From the NCBI GenBank assembly GCA_029565395.1, contig JAKQOG010000206.1, positions 1 through 64,000 on the forward strand: a stretch of 64,000 bases of DNA. The letters run 5' to 3'. Within the stretch, counting starts at the first letter, position 1. Each line of letters starts with the position of its first letter. The notes below the pieces were generated by a model. It was given only the letters and a program-made list of their open reading frames with translations, ran no database searches and was not told the origin of the DNA. The translations under genes and the position numbers were made by a program. The DNA comes from Candidatus Hydrogenedentota bacterium (lineage in GTDB: Bacteria > Hydrogenedentota > Hydrogenedentia > Hydrogenedentales > CAILVY01). Positions 43,841-53,113 of the stretch are shown in pieces.

Positions 43841-44866
43841 CTAATGAAATTCTGTATCAATGAAAACGTACGCCGCGTTCCGAACCATATCCGGAAAATC
43901 ATGTTCGGCGTCGGGGAATTGGGCGGCAAGTTTCGCTTCCGCGCCAAACAGCTTGTAAACCGGTTGGGCGGACGAGATGCATTCGCGCACCCCTGAGACA
44001 TCGAAATTGGCATCGTGGAGGGGTGCATTTACAAAGACCGCCCTGGGGGCCAAGGCGGCGATAATCTCCGGAAAATCAAAGGGCATTCGATCCGGATTTT
44101 TTTCGTAGACGGAAGCGATGCGCGGCATATAACCGTCATGGGTCCAGCCGGTGAGATCGCCGGCGTAGTATTTGTGGAATGCGGTAAATCCGCAACTGGA
44201 CACGAGAACTTTCACGCGCGGATCAAACACGCCGAGGAACAGGGTGTTGTGACCGCCCAGAGAATGGCCGATACAGCCGATGCGGGCCGGATCAACTTCC
44301 GGAAGGCTTTGCAACAGATCGACGACGCGCATGTGATTCCAGATGCCTTTCATGGTGCAACTGACATAGCCGTGTTCATAGAGCGCCTTGCGCGAAGAAA
44401 TATACTCTCCGAATCCCGGATAGTCCGGCGCGATGGTAATGTAGCCGCGTTCCGCCAATTCCTTCGCGTAACTGCGGTGTACGGCGCCCGCCAACCCCAC
44501 TACCACCTTTTTCCCATGCTCGGACGTGGGATGCAGGCACACCATCGCCGGTGTTTTCCCTTTGCGCTCCTTTGGCATGAGCAGGTAGGCGGGCACACGA
44601 TCCCAATCCTCCACCGCAAACGTGATTTTCCGTTGCACGTATTTTGGCGTGTCAATTTCTTCTTCCACCCGCATATCCAGGGGCACGTTTCGATCCGGTC
44701 CCGGCATCGGCCCCATCACTTCCTCCATGCGCGCCCGCAACCCCGCACAATATTTATCCCATTCCGCAGGGGTTTTGATTTCAGATAACGGGACATTTTT
44801 CGCGTTGTGCGTGGACAGATCCGCATCTGCCGCCAACAATCCGCCCAGAATACAGAACCATACCAT
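43841..44866 (-). CDS. Exported alpha/beta hydrolase (acetyl-xylan-esterase-like)
   Basis: 341 residues. A short N-terminal hydrophobic signal is followed by an alpha/beta-hydrolase core. The nucleophile elbow GHSLGG lies in IGCIGHSLGGHNTLFLG. The N-terminal PAYLLMPKERKGKTPAMVCLHP resembles dienelactone hydrolase/abhydrolase_7 esterases found in polysaccharide-degradation loci. The catalytic histidine is probably in DAEHDFPD. It may remove acyl groups from plant or algal polysaccharide. The gene stands alone. Confidence 0.82.
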   Translation of the reverse strand: MVWFCILGGLLAADADLSTHNAKNVPLSEIKTPAEWDKYCAGLRARMEEVMGPMPGPDRNVPLDMRVEEEIDTPKYVQRKITFAVEDWDRVPAYLLMPKERKGKTPAMVCLHPTSEHGKKVVVGLAGAVHRSYAKELAERGYITIAPDYPGFGEYISSRKALYEHGYVSCTMKGIWNHMRVVDLLQSLPEVDPARIGCIGHSLGGHNTLFLGVFDPRVKVLVSSCGFTAFHKYYAGDLTGWTHDGYMPRIASVYEKNPDRMPFDFPEIIAALAPRAVFVNAPLHDANFDVSGVRECISSAQPVYKLFGAEAKLAAQFPDAEHDFPDMVRNAAYVFIDTEFH

Positions 44867-45006
44867 AGTTTCATCCCATTCATTTTGACCCTAACGTTTG
44901 TAAACTTATCCGCACTGTAATTGCAAGCACCTAATCGCCTTCAGCTGTTATTCGTGGAAGAAAGCGTGTAAATTTCAAAGCAAAGCGTGTGGACACAAGT
45001 GCGTTA

Positions 45007-45426
45007 CCAAGTACAACTCTTGTCATTACCCACATATCTTGATTTACAAGACACCAGTAAAGATGACCATAGCGCGGCCTGAAAGGCCCTAAACATGAAA
45101 GCCCGGGGCAACGCCCCGGGAACTAGAGGAAAACGATAATCAGCCCTTGAAAGGGCGTAACAATGAAGGATGGCCCCTATTTCGCCCCTTGCAGGGCTCG
45201 AATGGGAATGCCATTATCCCAGGGCACTGCCCTGGGTCCCTAATTCTCCAACTGATTGAAAAAGTTTCGCACTTTATCGCTAACTTGTTGGTTTGGTTGC
45301 GGCTACGCCGCGATAGGCTAGCATGTTTAAGCCCTTCGAGCTACAAGATTTAACGGGTTCTTCTCAAATCGCCGTCACATGGATTGACGACTTCCACTTG
45401 TGTGTAATGACAAGAGTACAACTTGG
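45007..45426. mobile_element. Putative non-autonomous element with 28-base terminal inverted repeats
   Basis: 45007-45034 (CCAAGTACAACTCTTGTCAT...) and the reverse complement of 45399-45426 match at 24 of 28 positions. The 420-base interval has no transposase and is filled with G+C-rich hairpins. It may be a MITE-like or dispersed palindromic element; flanking target duplication is not obvious. Confidence 0.45.
45073..45236. repeat. Chain of short G+C hairpins
   Basis: Successive stems: GGCC-TGAAA-GGCC, CCCGGGGC-AAC-GCCCCGGG (45102-45120), GCCCTT-GA-AAGGGC (45143-45156), GCCC-CTTGCA-GGGC, and CCCAGGGC-ACT-GCCCTGGG (45218-45236), with A-rich linkers. I recall this type of palindrome chain as common between genes in PVC and Bacteroidetes genomes. 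Confidence 0.7.
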
Positions 45427-45606
45427 GAACGAGAGGCAATAACTTTTGGAGCCCGCCTTCGTCACTAGAAGGGCTTGACTTCCTCTTTCGCTAAGGCTTC
45501 CTCTTTCTCTCTGCGTGCTATAGAGAACACGTCGGAGGACAAGACGGCGGGTCATGCACGTGCGTTCCAAAATGCATTGGAGCGAATGTAAAACACTGTT
45601 GAATCC

Positions 45607-45631
45607 TGGATCCCCGCCTGCGCGGGAATGA
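45607..45631. repeat. GGATCCCCGCCTGCGCGGGAATGAC palindromic repeat
   Basis: CCCGC-CTGC-GCGGG core in the context GGATCCCCGC...GCGGGAATGAC, which matches a widely dispersed intergenic repeat type (ATTCCCGC...GCGGGAAT). One copy in this window. Confidence 0.65.
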
Positions 45632-45769
45632 CGGGTGGATCTCGAGAATGACGATTCTTGGGAACGAGAAAATTCTGATAGTATAGCCTTCATCAAATTT
45701 GTCTAGATTGAATACTAATATTTCCCCTTTTAAAAATTAGCTTTAAATATTGTTTTCGTCTATACTAAA

Positions 45770-45791
45770 ATCGTATACAATAATACACGAT
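45770..45791. promoter_or_regulatory. Putative operator before the membrane-protein gene
   Basis: ATCGTATA-CAATAA-TACACGAT is an inverted repeat with 7 of 8 matching arm positions, lying just downstream of a TATACT minus-10-like hexamer (45761-45766) and 18 bases before the ATG. Confidence 0.4.
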
Positions 45792-45809
45792 TATTAGAGG
45801 GGAATAAAA

Positions 45810-46946
45810 ATGAGTCAGAATTGTCGTGAATGGAAAGCAACTGTATTACCCAATTTTAACTCTTATGAAGATATTGACCATTTTATCTTACAAGAAGCCG
45901 AGTTTTTTAAAGATGTTTTTCCTGGAGATCCACACAGGGCGGAAAACTGGTATAGCGAATTAAGACAAATTTCACAAGATAGGCAAATACCTTTTGAAGA
46001 TCAATCAATGAAAATCAACACCTGTGGGAAAAAGATTTCACAGAATGATAATACAATTCTATCTACTGAACCAGCGGGTATTTTATTAAAACGTTTGTCG
46101 GAAAACGAAAAAGATAAAGAAACTGTTAATTATGTATATGAATATTTGACATGTGCCGTACAAACCTCGCATAGCCTCGTCAGAGCAAATGTGAAAGCTA
46201 TAGCTGTATGTGTCGCAATAATTTTTAAAAATATGCTTCTTCAAAATAATCCTGACAATATTGATCTTTTTAAAGATATTTTGAAAGAACTACAAAGAGA
46301 CATAGAAAGCCAACGAGGCGGATTTCAGCGACTAATAAAAGACATTATCGACGCTGAGAAAAATATAGATGATGGAAATAAACGGTTTGATCAACAATTA
46401 AAGCAACAATCCGATCAGTTCAATGATTTCTTGAGATCAAACAATCAAAGTTTTGAAGATCAAAAGAAATATTTTGCGGAATCCCTTGCATTACAGGCAC
46501 CAGTTACATATTGGCAAAATAGAGGAAAAACGCATAAACATCTCTCATGGCTTTTTGGAGGACTGTGGTTTTTGGCAATAGTACTCTCGTCGGGCCTTGT
46601 TTTTTTGGAGATATATTCACTTTATTCGATTCCCAACGACCATCCGACACTATATTCAGAACCAATTATTGCATTGATTGCAACAGCTACAATTGGAATT
46701 TTCGTGTTAAGAACTCTTGGCAAACTGATGCTAAGTAATGTGCATTTGATGAATTCATCACAAGAAAAAGCTACAATGACAAATACTTATCTGGCTCTTC
46801 TTCAAGAAGGAAAAGCTTTCACGGATAAAGATAGAAGTCTTGTTCTTGAAGCTCTATTTAGACCCACAATGACAGGCTTAATTCAGGGTGAAGAATTACC
46901 CACAAGTTCCACAGATGCCCTTTTAAAATTGTTTACAAAACCATGA
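45810..46946 (+). CDS. Coiled-coil membrane protein, DUF6161-like
   Basis: 378 residues, coded by DNA much richer in A+T than its neighbours. The N-terminal half is soluble and helical. A coiled coil (about 165-235, with FDQQLKQQSDQFNDFL) precedes APVTYWQNRGKTHKHLSW (about 230-247), a motif I associate with DUF6161 proteins. Two membrane helices follow (about 248-270 and 285-303), then a cytosolic C-terminus. AGAGGGG precedes the ATG. The molecular role of this family is unknown; some such genes sit in accessory or defence-type regions. Base composition and the repeat-rich surroundings point to horizontal acquisition. Confidence 0.7.
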   Translation: MSQNCREWKATVLPNFNSYEDIDHFILQEAEFFKDVFPGDPHRAENWYSELRQISQDRQIPFEDQSMKINTCGKKISQNDNTILSTEPAGILLKRLSENEKDKETVNYVYEYLTCAVQTSHSLVRANVKAIAVCVAIIFKNMLLQNNPDNIDLFKDILKELQRDIESQRGGFQRLIKDIIDAEKNIDDGNKRFDQQLKQQSDQFNDFLRSNNQSFEDQKKYFAESLALQAPVTYWQNRGKTHKHLSWLFGGLWFLAIVLSSGLVFLEIYSLYSIPNDHPTLYSEPIIALIATATIGIFVLRTLGKLMLSNVHLMNSSQEKATMTNTYLALLQEGKAFTDKDRSLVLEALFRPTMTGLIQGEELPTSSTDALLKLFTKP

Positions 46947-47011
46947 AAAAATTAGATAAACACCTGTTTTGTCGAGTATCAGGCGGATGAAGGGATAATG
47001 ATATAGTGTTC

Positions 47012-47779
47012 TTACTCCGCAAACCGCAAGGTTCCGAAATAATAGGGCAAATGGAAGCTGAGTTTTTCGCCGAGGGGCGCCCAGGAGATCCAATGGGGAT
47101 GGGAGGATTTGTCGGCGCATTTGTAGAAATTGGCGCGCCAGGATTGCCCGGGGATTTTCCCCAGCGGTCCCACGAATTGCTCGAATAAAGAGAAGGGAAT
47201 GAAATATTCAACTTGCCATTCGACAGGTTCCGTGCGTTCGGGGATTACGGTATCGGGCAGGGAGTGATGGATAGTGACATTTTTCGCTAGGTCCCAGGGC
47301 ACTTGGGCAATTTTCCGGTTCTCGCCGGTCTTGCGGTCCGGCACTTCGATGTAGGTTAACAGCATCGTGCCGCCGGCGTTGATCTCGAAATTGAAATAGC
47401 CTCTGCCGGGTTTCGGCTGCACGAAAAATTCCACACAGGAATCCTGGCATACGGAATCCTGATAGTTGGTGTGGGTACTTATCACATACCGGTCCTTCAC
47501 GTTGAAGAATACATAGAGACCGGTATCGTCATAAAGCAATTTGGTTTGCACCTCGGGCCGGTGATCGTTTCCCTCCTTGCGAAAGTGTTTCATCTGCAAC
47601 GCCTCCACCGGTTTCCACACGGGGTCATCCCACACACCCTTCAGTTCCGGACGCGTGGAGGCCTTGTGGGCAACATACACCTGATCTTCATTGGGTTCCT
47701 TTTCCGGCACTGCATTGGCCGCCAAATTCAATATTAAGAACGCACTGCATATCATGATTTCCATCGCTCCTGTTTTCAT
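47012..47779 (-). CDS. Exported CBM9-like (DOMON-type) carbohydrate-binding protein
   Basis: 255 residues with a signal peptide (MKTGAMEIMICSAFLILNLAANA). The single domain matches carbohydrate-binding family 9-like proteins: ASTRPELKGVWDDPVWK at the start, TKLLYDDTGLYVFFNVKD, then SCVEFFVQPKPGRGYFNFEIN and a C-terminal NFYKCADKSSHPHWISWAPL. It likely binds polysaccharide outside the cytoplasm. Start chosen at the ATG 47777-47779 with GGGAG upstream; the frame extends further upstream without sense. It is divergent, by 70 bases, from the GH27 gene, suggesting shared control. Confidence 0.85.
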   Translation of the reverse strand: MKTGAMEIMICSAFLILNLAANAVPEKEPNEDQVYVAHKASTRPELKGVWDDPVWKPVEALQMKHFRKEGNDHRPEVQTKLLYDDTGLYVFFNVKDRYVISTHTNYQDSVCQDSCVEFFVQPKPGRGYFNFEINAGGTMLLTYIEVPDRKTGENRKIAQVPWDLAKNVTIHHSLPDTVIPERTEPVEWQVEYFIPFSLFEQFVGPLGKIPGQSWRANFYKCADKSSHPHWISWAPLGEKLSFHLPYYFGTLRFAE

Positions 47780-47849
47780 CAGAAACCGCTCCCTTCCGGA
47801 CCCGGTCCAAAGCAATATGTTTCCACAGGATACACAAGGCGACTGTTTA

Positions 47850-49373
47850 ATGAAAATCCGTTTTGCATTGATGCTGTTGGCGGTTGGGCTGCCGGTGTGG
47901 GCGCAGTCCGCGTCCAAACTGAATACACCGCCGGAACCGTCCTTTCATGGGCCGCGTATTTTCGGTTCCACGCCCGGCCGGCCCTTTTTACAGCTTCTGC
48001 CGGTCACCGGTGAAGCGCCTTTGCATTTTTCCGCCACCGGCCTGCCTAAAGGACTTATCTTGGACGAATCCAAAGGTATTATTCAGGGAGTTATCCAAGA
48101 GCAGGGCACATTTACGGTGACGGTACGCGTGGAAAACGCCAGAGGCAGGGCAAAGCGCGAATTTACGTTGGTGGCGGAGCCGAGTCATATTGCATTAACA
48201 CCGCCTATGGGCTGGAACTCGTGGAATATCTGGGCTCGGGATATGGATGAGCAAAAAGTTCGGGACGCCGCGGAATATCTCGTTTCCACCGGGCTCGCCG
48301 CGTATGGGTATCAGTATGTCAATCTGGATGACTGCTGGGAGGGCAAACGCGACGCGGAAGGGAACATCACGAGCAACGAGCGTTTTCCCGGCATGAAACG
48401 CCTGGGTGATTTCCTCCACGAAAAAGGCCTGAAATTCGGCATTTATTCTTCGCCGGGAAAACAGACCTGCGCGGGATACGAGGGAAGCTATGGCCATGAA
48501 AAACAGGATGCGCTCGCTTATGCCGAGTGGGGCGTGGATTATCTCAAGTACGATTGGTGTTCGTATACCCAACTCGTTAAATCGACGGACCTGCGTAATT
48601 TTCAAGAGCCCTTCCAGGTAATGCGCACGGCACTGGACGCCTGCGGCCGCGACATTGTGTACAGTTGGAGCCAGGGCGGCGCAGCGGCGGTATGGACGTG
48701 GGGGGCGTCCGTGGGCGGAAATTTGTGGCGCACCACGGGTGATATTAAGGATACCTGGGATAGCATGTCCGGCATCGGATTCAACCAGGATATTACCGCG
48801 CCGTATGCGCAGCCCGGCCACTGGAACGATCCCGACATGCTGGTGGTGGGCGAGGTGAAATGGGGTCCGACCCACCTTACTCCGGACGAACAAATCACGC
48901 ACATGTCGTTGTGGAGTCTTTTGGCGGCGCCACTATTGATCGGCTGCGACCTCTCCAGATTAAACCAATTCACATTGGATCTTTTGACGAATGATGAAGT
49001 GATTGACGTGGATCAGGACCCGCTCGGCGTTTCCGCCACCCGCCGCGCACTGCAGGGGATAGAAACCCATATGATTCGGAAAACGTTCATGCTTTTTGGT
49101 GCTGACGCGCTCCTTGATTCGGTCCCGGACGTATGGGGAGAGGTTTGGGCGCGGCCCTTGAGCGATGGCACTCTTGCGGTGGGATTGTTCAACCGGGGTT
49201 CGGAAGCAGGCCTCATCACGGTACATTGGAACACTCTCGGCCTCAACGAACCACAGCCGGTGCGGGATCTTTGGCGGCATCAAGACGTGGGAGAGTGTAA
49301 AGATGCCTTTACGGCCATGGTTCCCAGCCATGGCGCGATATTACTGAAAATCGGTTCTCCTGAATCGAAATGA
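47850..49373 (+). CDS. GH27 alpha-galactosidase-like enzyme, exported
   Basis: 507 residues. After a signal peptide (about 1-21) comes an Ig-like putative domain (about 35-110, TGEAPLHFSATGLPKGL), then the GH27 TIM barrel from PPMGWNSWNIWARDMDE. The nucleophile aspartate is in VDYLKYDWC and the acid/base in HWNDPDML. A C-terminal beta domain ends the protein. It hydrolyses terminal alpha-galactosyl (or alpha-N-acetylgalactosaminyl or beta-L-arabinopyranosyl) groups. The ATG is at 47850; the longer frame upstream starts with a TTG and lacks family similarity. Neighbours are CBM9-like and PAP-like genes. Confidence 0.93.
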   Translation: MKIRFALMLLAVGLPVWAQSASKLNTPPEPSFHGPRIFGSTPGRPFLQLLPVTGEAPLHFSATGLPKGLILDESKGIIQGVIQEQGTFTVTVRVENARGRAKREFTLVAEPSHIALTPPMGWNSWNIWARDMDEQKVRDAAEYLVSTGLAAYGYQYVNLDDCWEGKRDAEGNITSNERFPGMKRLGDFLHEKGLKFGIYSSPGKQTCAGYEGSYGHEKQDALAYAEWGVDYLKYDWCSYTQLVKSTDLRNFQEPFQVMRTALDACGRDIVYSWSQGGAAAVWTWGASVGGNLWRTTGDIKDTWDSMSGIGFNQDITAPYAQPGHWNDPDMLVVGEVKWGPTHLTPDEQITHMSLWSLLAAPLLIGCDLSRLNQFTLDLLTNDEVIDVDQDPLGVSATRRALQGIETHMIRKTFMLFGADALLDSVPDVWGEVWARPLSDGTLAVGLFNRGSEAGLITVHWNTLGLNEPQPVRDLWRHQDVGECKDAFTAMVPSHGAILLKIGSPESK

Positions 49374-49413
49374 ATTGGTATACTGCCCCTTTATGAAGAG
49401 GATACAATAAACA

Positions 49414-50703
49414 ATGGCATTTAGAAAGATCACTTCGAGCAAATCCCGTCTTCTATTCACTGGTCTGATACTAATCATCATCGTTCCTGGATTGTGGTTT
49501 TTGGCAGGGGAGGCCAAAGACTGGGTAAAATCCATATATGCGGCGAATGTGCCGCGCACGACCGCATTCCCGTCTTCTTCCACACCGGATCAGATCTGCC
49601 TGACCTGGAATGGAGATCCCGCCACAACCCAGGCCATTCAGTGGCGGACAAATCCCGCCGTAACAGAAGGTATAGTGCAATACCGGAAGAGAGACGAGAC
49701 GTCTGCTCAGCCCATGGAGGTGAAGGCGGAAGTATCTTCCCTGGAAGACCGGTTGGTGGGCAATGATCCAGTCAATCAACGTTTCACTGCAACGTTGAAA
49801 GATCTTTCTCCCGATACCGTGTACGCTTACCGGGTGGGAAGTCCCGCAGTCAATAGCTGGTCCCTATGGTTAGAGTTTGCTACCGCTCCCGTAGAGCCAG
49901 AATCGTTCTCATTTATTTACCTGGGCGATTTGCAGGTAGGCATGTTCGCCTGGAACAAGCTGTTGAACCGCGCCAAGGAAATCCAGCCCAATACCGCCTT
50001 CTATATCATGGCCGGCGATATTGTGAATCGCGGCACCAAGCGCGAGGAATGGGATGAACTGTTCAACGAGGCGCAAGGTTTTTTTGATAACAAACCGTTT
50101 GTTCCCGCGTTGGGCAACCACGATTATGCCAAGCAAAAGAGCCCTGAACAGTATCTGAAAATATTCGCGCTGCCGGAAAACGGCCCCGGCGAATTACCCA
50201 AGGAGCTTGCTTACAGTTTCACTTACAGCAATGCCTTTTTCGTGGTGTTGGACGGTAATCAGCCACCGGAAAAACAAAGCGGCTGGCTCGATCAGCAACT
50301 TGCTGGATCAAGAGCGGTCTGGAAATTCGCCGTTTTTCATCAGCCCGCGTATTCCTCCAAATCAAGCCGGGATAACGAAGATATCCGGGAATCCTGGGGC
50401 GCACTTTTTGATCGCTATCATGTGGACATGGTACTGCAGGGGCACGACCACGCCTATTTGCGCACTTATCCTATGAAGGACGGTAAAAAGGCGGCTTCGG
50501 CGAAGGAAGGGACGTATTACGTGGTGTCGGTGTCGGGCTCCAAGTTTTATGACCAGGAAAGCCATGACTACGCCGAAGTGGGTTTCACCAAGACAGACAC
50601 CTTCCAAATTATCGATATTCAAACCAATGGCAAGAGCACCTGCACGTACCGCGCCTATGATGCCGAGGGAAAAATCCGCGACGAAGTTGTTATTGAAAAA
50701 TAA
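49414..50703 (+). CDS. Purple acid phosphatase-like metallophosphoesterase
   Basis: 429 residues with an N-terminal membrane anchor (about 13-32). A fibronectin-like N-terminal domain (about 45-160, SSTPDQICLTWNGDP) precedes the calcineurin-like domain. Metal ligands are visible in order: GDLQ, GDIVNRG, GNHD, HQPAY and GHDHAYLR. The product is expected to face the periplasm and release phosphate from organic phosphates or glycans. It follows the GH27 gene by 40 bases, probably in the same transcript, and precedes GH127 by 49. Confidence 0.9.
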   Translation: MAFRKITSSKSRLLFTGLILIIIVPGLWFLAGEAKDWVKSIYAANVPRTTAFPSSSTPDQICLTWNGDPATTQAIQWRTNPAVTEGIVQYRKRDETSAQPMEVKAEVSSLEDRLVGNDPVNQRFTATLKDLSPDTVYAYRVGSPAVNSWSLWLEFATAPVEPESFSFIYLGDLQVGMFAWNKLLNRAKEIQPNTAFYIMAGDIVNRGTKREEWDELFNEAQGFFDNKPFVPALGNHDYAKQKSPEQYLKIFALPENGPGELPKELAYSFTYSNAFFVVLDGNQPPEKQSGWLDQQLAGSRAVWKFAVFHQPAYSSKSSRDNEDIRESWGALFDRYHVDMVLQGHDHAYLRTYPMKDGKKAASAKEGTYYVVSVSGSKFYDQESHDYAEVGFTKTDTFQIIDIQTNGKSTCTYRAYDAEGKIRDEVVIEK

Positions 50704-50752
50704 CGGCAGGTGATATTTAATTAGCCTAATGAAGAAAGGGAGTGCCTAGCCC

Positions 50753-53113
50753 ATGAAACACAGATTCTTTTATCCGTTGTGCGGGATGGCGATTTGTTTG
50801 GCCGGATGCATGGCACTGAACTGCGCCGCGGGCGCGGAAAGAGCGCCTGAAATGAAACTGCAGCCTTTTGCGTTGAACCAGGTGCGCCTTCTTGACAGCC
50901 GGTGGAAAGCGGAGTTGGAGCGCAACCAATCCTATCTCCATGCGCTGGACAATGACCGCCTTCTGTACGCGTTTCGGAAACAGGCAGGGCTGGAGGCGCC
51001 CGGAGAACCGTATGGCGGGTGGGAAGCGCCGGCGTGCGAGGTGCGTGGGCATTTTGTGGGGCATTATTTGTCGGCCTGCGCCCTCATGTATGCGAGTACG
51101 GGCGATGAGGCCCTAAAAGCCAAAGCGGATGCCTTAATTGCGGAATTGGCGAAATGCCAGCAGGCGATGGGCGGCGAATATCTGGAGGCGTTTCCGGAAA
51201 GTTTCTTTGATCGGCTGGAAACCGGACAGCCCGTGTGGGTGCCGTATTATACCACGCACAAGATCATGGCGGGGCTGTACGACATGCACACACTCTGCGG
51301 AAATCAGCAGGCGCCGGACATCATGAAGCGCATGGCCGCTTATTTCAAAAAGCGCCTGGATAAACTGCCCAACGACGCCATGGACCGCGTGCTGCGCGTG
51401 GAATTCGGGGGGATGTCGGAAGTGCTGCACAACCTTTATTCCCTCACCGGCGATCCCGTACACCTGGATATGGCGCACCGGTTCGATCATCCGGAATTCC
51501 TGGGGCCGCTGGCGTTGAGCTATGACAATCTGACGCGCATTCACGGCAATACGCAGATTCCAAAAATTGTGGGCGCGGCGCGGCGGTATGAATTGACCGG
51601 CGACATCCGCTATCGCGATCTCTCCCAATTTTTCTGGGATTGCGTCGTGAACACGCGCACGTATGCCACGGGCGGCAGCACCATGTTTGAGTCGTGGCCC
51701 GAACCGAATCATCTGGCGGATACACTGGGCAACCTGAATCATGAAACCTGCAAAACATTCAACATGCTTCGGCTCACCCGGCATCTGCTGTGCTGGACCG
51801 CGGACCCCAAGTACGGCGATTTTTATGAACGCGCCTTCTTTAACGGAATTCTGGGCACGCAAGGGCCGCAGCCCGGTCAATTGCAGTATTACGTTGCCAT
51901 GGCGCCGGGCTATCCCCGCACCTATGGCACGCCGGATAATTCGTTCTGGTGTTGCTATGGGACCGGAGTGGAATCGTTCTCCAAACTGAGCGACAGCATT
52001 TATTTCCAGAGCCCGCATGCATTGTATGTGAACCTCTTCATTCCGTCCACATTGGATTGGAAAGAGGAAGGCGTGCGCGTGGAACAAACCACTAAATTTC
52101 CTGAAGAAGATGTACTCCGATTAAAACTGAGCATGGACACCCCGAAATTATTCCGGTTGAACTTCCGCATACCCTATTGGGCGGCCCACGGATTCGAGGC
52201 GAAGCTTAATGGTGAAAGGATTGCCAGTTCAGCGATCAAGCCGTTTTCGTGGTTTATTCTTGAAAACACCTGGAAAAACGATGATGTCATAGAAATTCGT
52301 CTGCCGATGTCGCTTCACACGATGCCGCTCCCTGACGATCCGAACATGACAGCCGTGCTGTATGGGCCGGTAGTGCTGGCGGGAGTGCTTGAAGAACCTG
52401 CCGATAAAGAGCCCGTTATCGAAGCGGGGAATGATGGCAATATTGTTCATCAAAAATCTTTTCCGCCCTTGCAGATCGAAGGCGATCCACAAAAGCCTGC
52501 CGAATGGATCGTGCCCGTGGAAGGACAACCGCTGACATTCGCCGTGCCGGGCCAGCCTTTGATTAAACGGCTGGCGCCCTTCGCCAACATTATGAATGAA
52601 CGCTATGGGTTATATTGGCCGGTGGCGGAGCCTGGGAGCCCTCGGCTCGCGGAACTTCAACTTGCGGAAAAACGGTGGAAACGCGAACTGGATCGGGTAT
52701 TGCTGTATACGAATGATGCGAATCCGAAATGTTCTGAGCGGTTACATCATGTAAAGGGAAAGGATTCCTCCGGCGGCGCAATACCGAGCACCTCCATTAT
52801 TTACCGGCATTGTTCGCCCGGCGGATGGTTTGAATGGACGCTAAAATCGTTGCCGGACGCGCCGGTTTCCCTGCTCTGCACCTATTGGGGCAGCGATGTA
52901 GGGCGCACCTTTGACATACTTGTGAGCGGAGAACTCTTGAAAACGGAGTCGCTGAATAATTTAAACCCAGGAAAACTGGTGGATGTGGAATATTCGATTC
53001 CGGAGAAACTGACCAAGGGCAAGGATACGCTCACCGTCACGTTTAAGGCCAACCACGACACGGTGGGCGGCGGCGTATTCGGCATTGCCACACTGCGCAC
53101 CGACGTTCCCTGA
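50753..53113 (+). CDS. GH127 beta-L-arabinofuranosidase-like enzyme (DUF1680)
   Basis: 786 residues. The signal region has a possible lipobox (LAGC at 16-19). The alpha/alpha barrel carries family blocks GHYLSACALMYASTGD, PYYTTHKIMAGLYD and NHETCKTFNMLRLTRHLL, and FWCCYGTGVESFSKLSDSIYF. These supply the cysteine ligands of the zinc-bound catalytic cysteine. C-terminal beta-sandwich domains follow. Substrates are terminal beta-L-arabinofuranosyl groups of plant glycans or glycoproteins. It is the third gene of a GH27-phosphatase-GH127 unit. Its stop abuts the stop of the convergent isomerase gene. Confidence 0.92.
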   Translation: MKHRFFYPLCGMAICLAGCMALNCAAGAERAPEMKLQPFALNQVRLLDSRWKAELERNQSYLHALDNDRLLYAFRKQAGLEAPGEPYGGWEAPACEVRGHFVGHYLSACALMYASTGDEALKAKADALIAELAKCQQAMGGEYLEAFPESFFDRLETGQPVWVPYYTTHKIMAGLYDMHTLCGNQQAPDIMKRMAAYFKKRLDKLPNDAMDRVLRVEFGGMSEVLHNLYSLTGDPVHLDMAHRFDHPEFLGPLALSYDNLTRIHGNTQIPKIVGAARRYELTGDIRYRDLSQFFWDCVVNTRTYATGGSTMFESWPEPNHLADTLGNLNHETCKTFNMLRLTRHLLCWTADPKYGDFYERAFFNGILGTQGPQPGQLQYYVAMAPGYPRTYGTPDNSFWCCYGTGVESFSKLSDSIYFQSPHALYVNLFIPSTLDWKEEGVRVEQTTKFPEEDVLRLKLSMDTPKLFRLNFRIPYWAAHGFEAKLNGERIASSAIKPFSWFILENTWKNDDVIEIRLPMSLHTMPLPDDPNMTAVLYGPVVLAGVLEEPADKEPVIEAGNDGNIVHQKSFPPLQIEGDPQKPAEWIVPVEGQPLTFAVPGQPLIKRLAPFANIMNERYGLYWPVAEPGSPRLAELQLAEKRWKRELDRVLLYTNDANPKCSERLHHVKGKDSSGGAIPSTSIIYRHCSPGGWFEWTLKSLPDAPVSLLCTYWGSDVGRTFDILVSGELLKTESLNNLNPGKLVDVEYSIPEKLTKGKDTLTVTFKANHDTVGGGVFGIATLRTDVP

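Larger units (their letters stand above)
44867..45809. other. Long gene-free stretch rich in inverted repeats
   Basis: About 940 bases without a credible gene. It contains a repeat element with terminal inverted repeats (45007-45426), which includes a hairpin chain (45073-45236), and a GGATCCCCGCCTGCGCGGGAATGAC palindrome at 45607-45631. It also holds two TTGGGAACGAG units, then an AT-rich zone leading to the next gene. The minus-strand frame at 45364-45696 has a low-complexity Ser/Arg-rich translation and crosses these repeats, so I do not call it. Confidence 0.75.

Noticed and set aside
45364..45696. 110-codon minus-strand frame in the repeat-rich gap
   Set aside because: Runs through dispersed palindromes and has a low-complexity Ser/Arg translation.
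44867..45809. tRNA or other structured RNA among the hairpins
   Set aside because: No cloverleaf, no TTCGA-type T-loop and no CCA end; the stems are simple palindromes.
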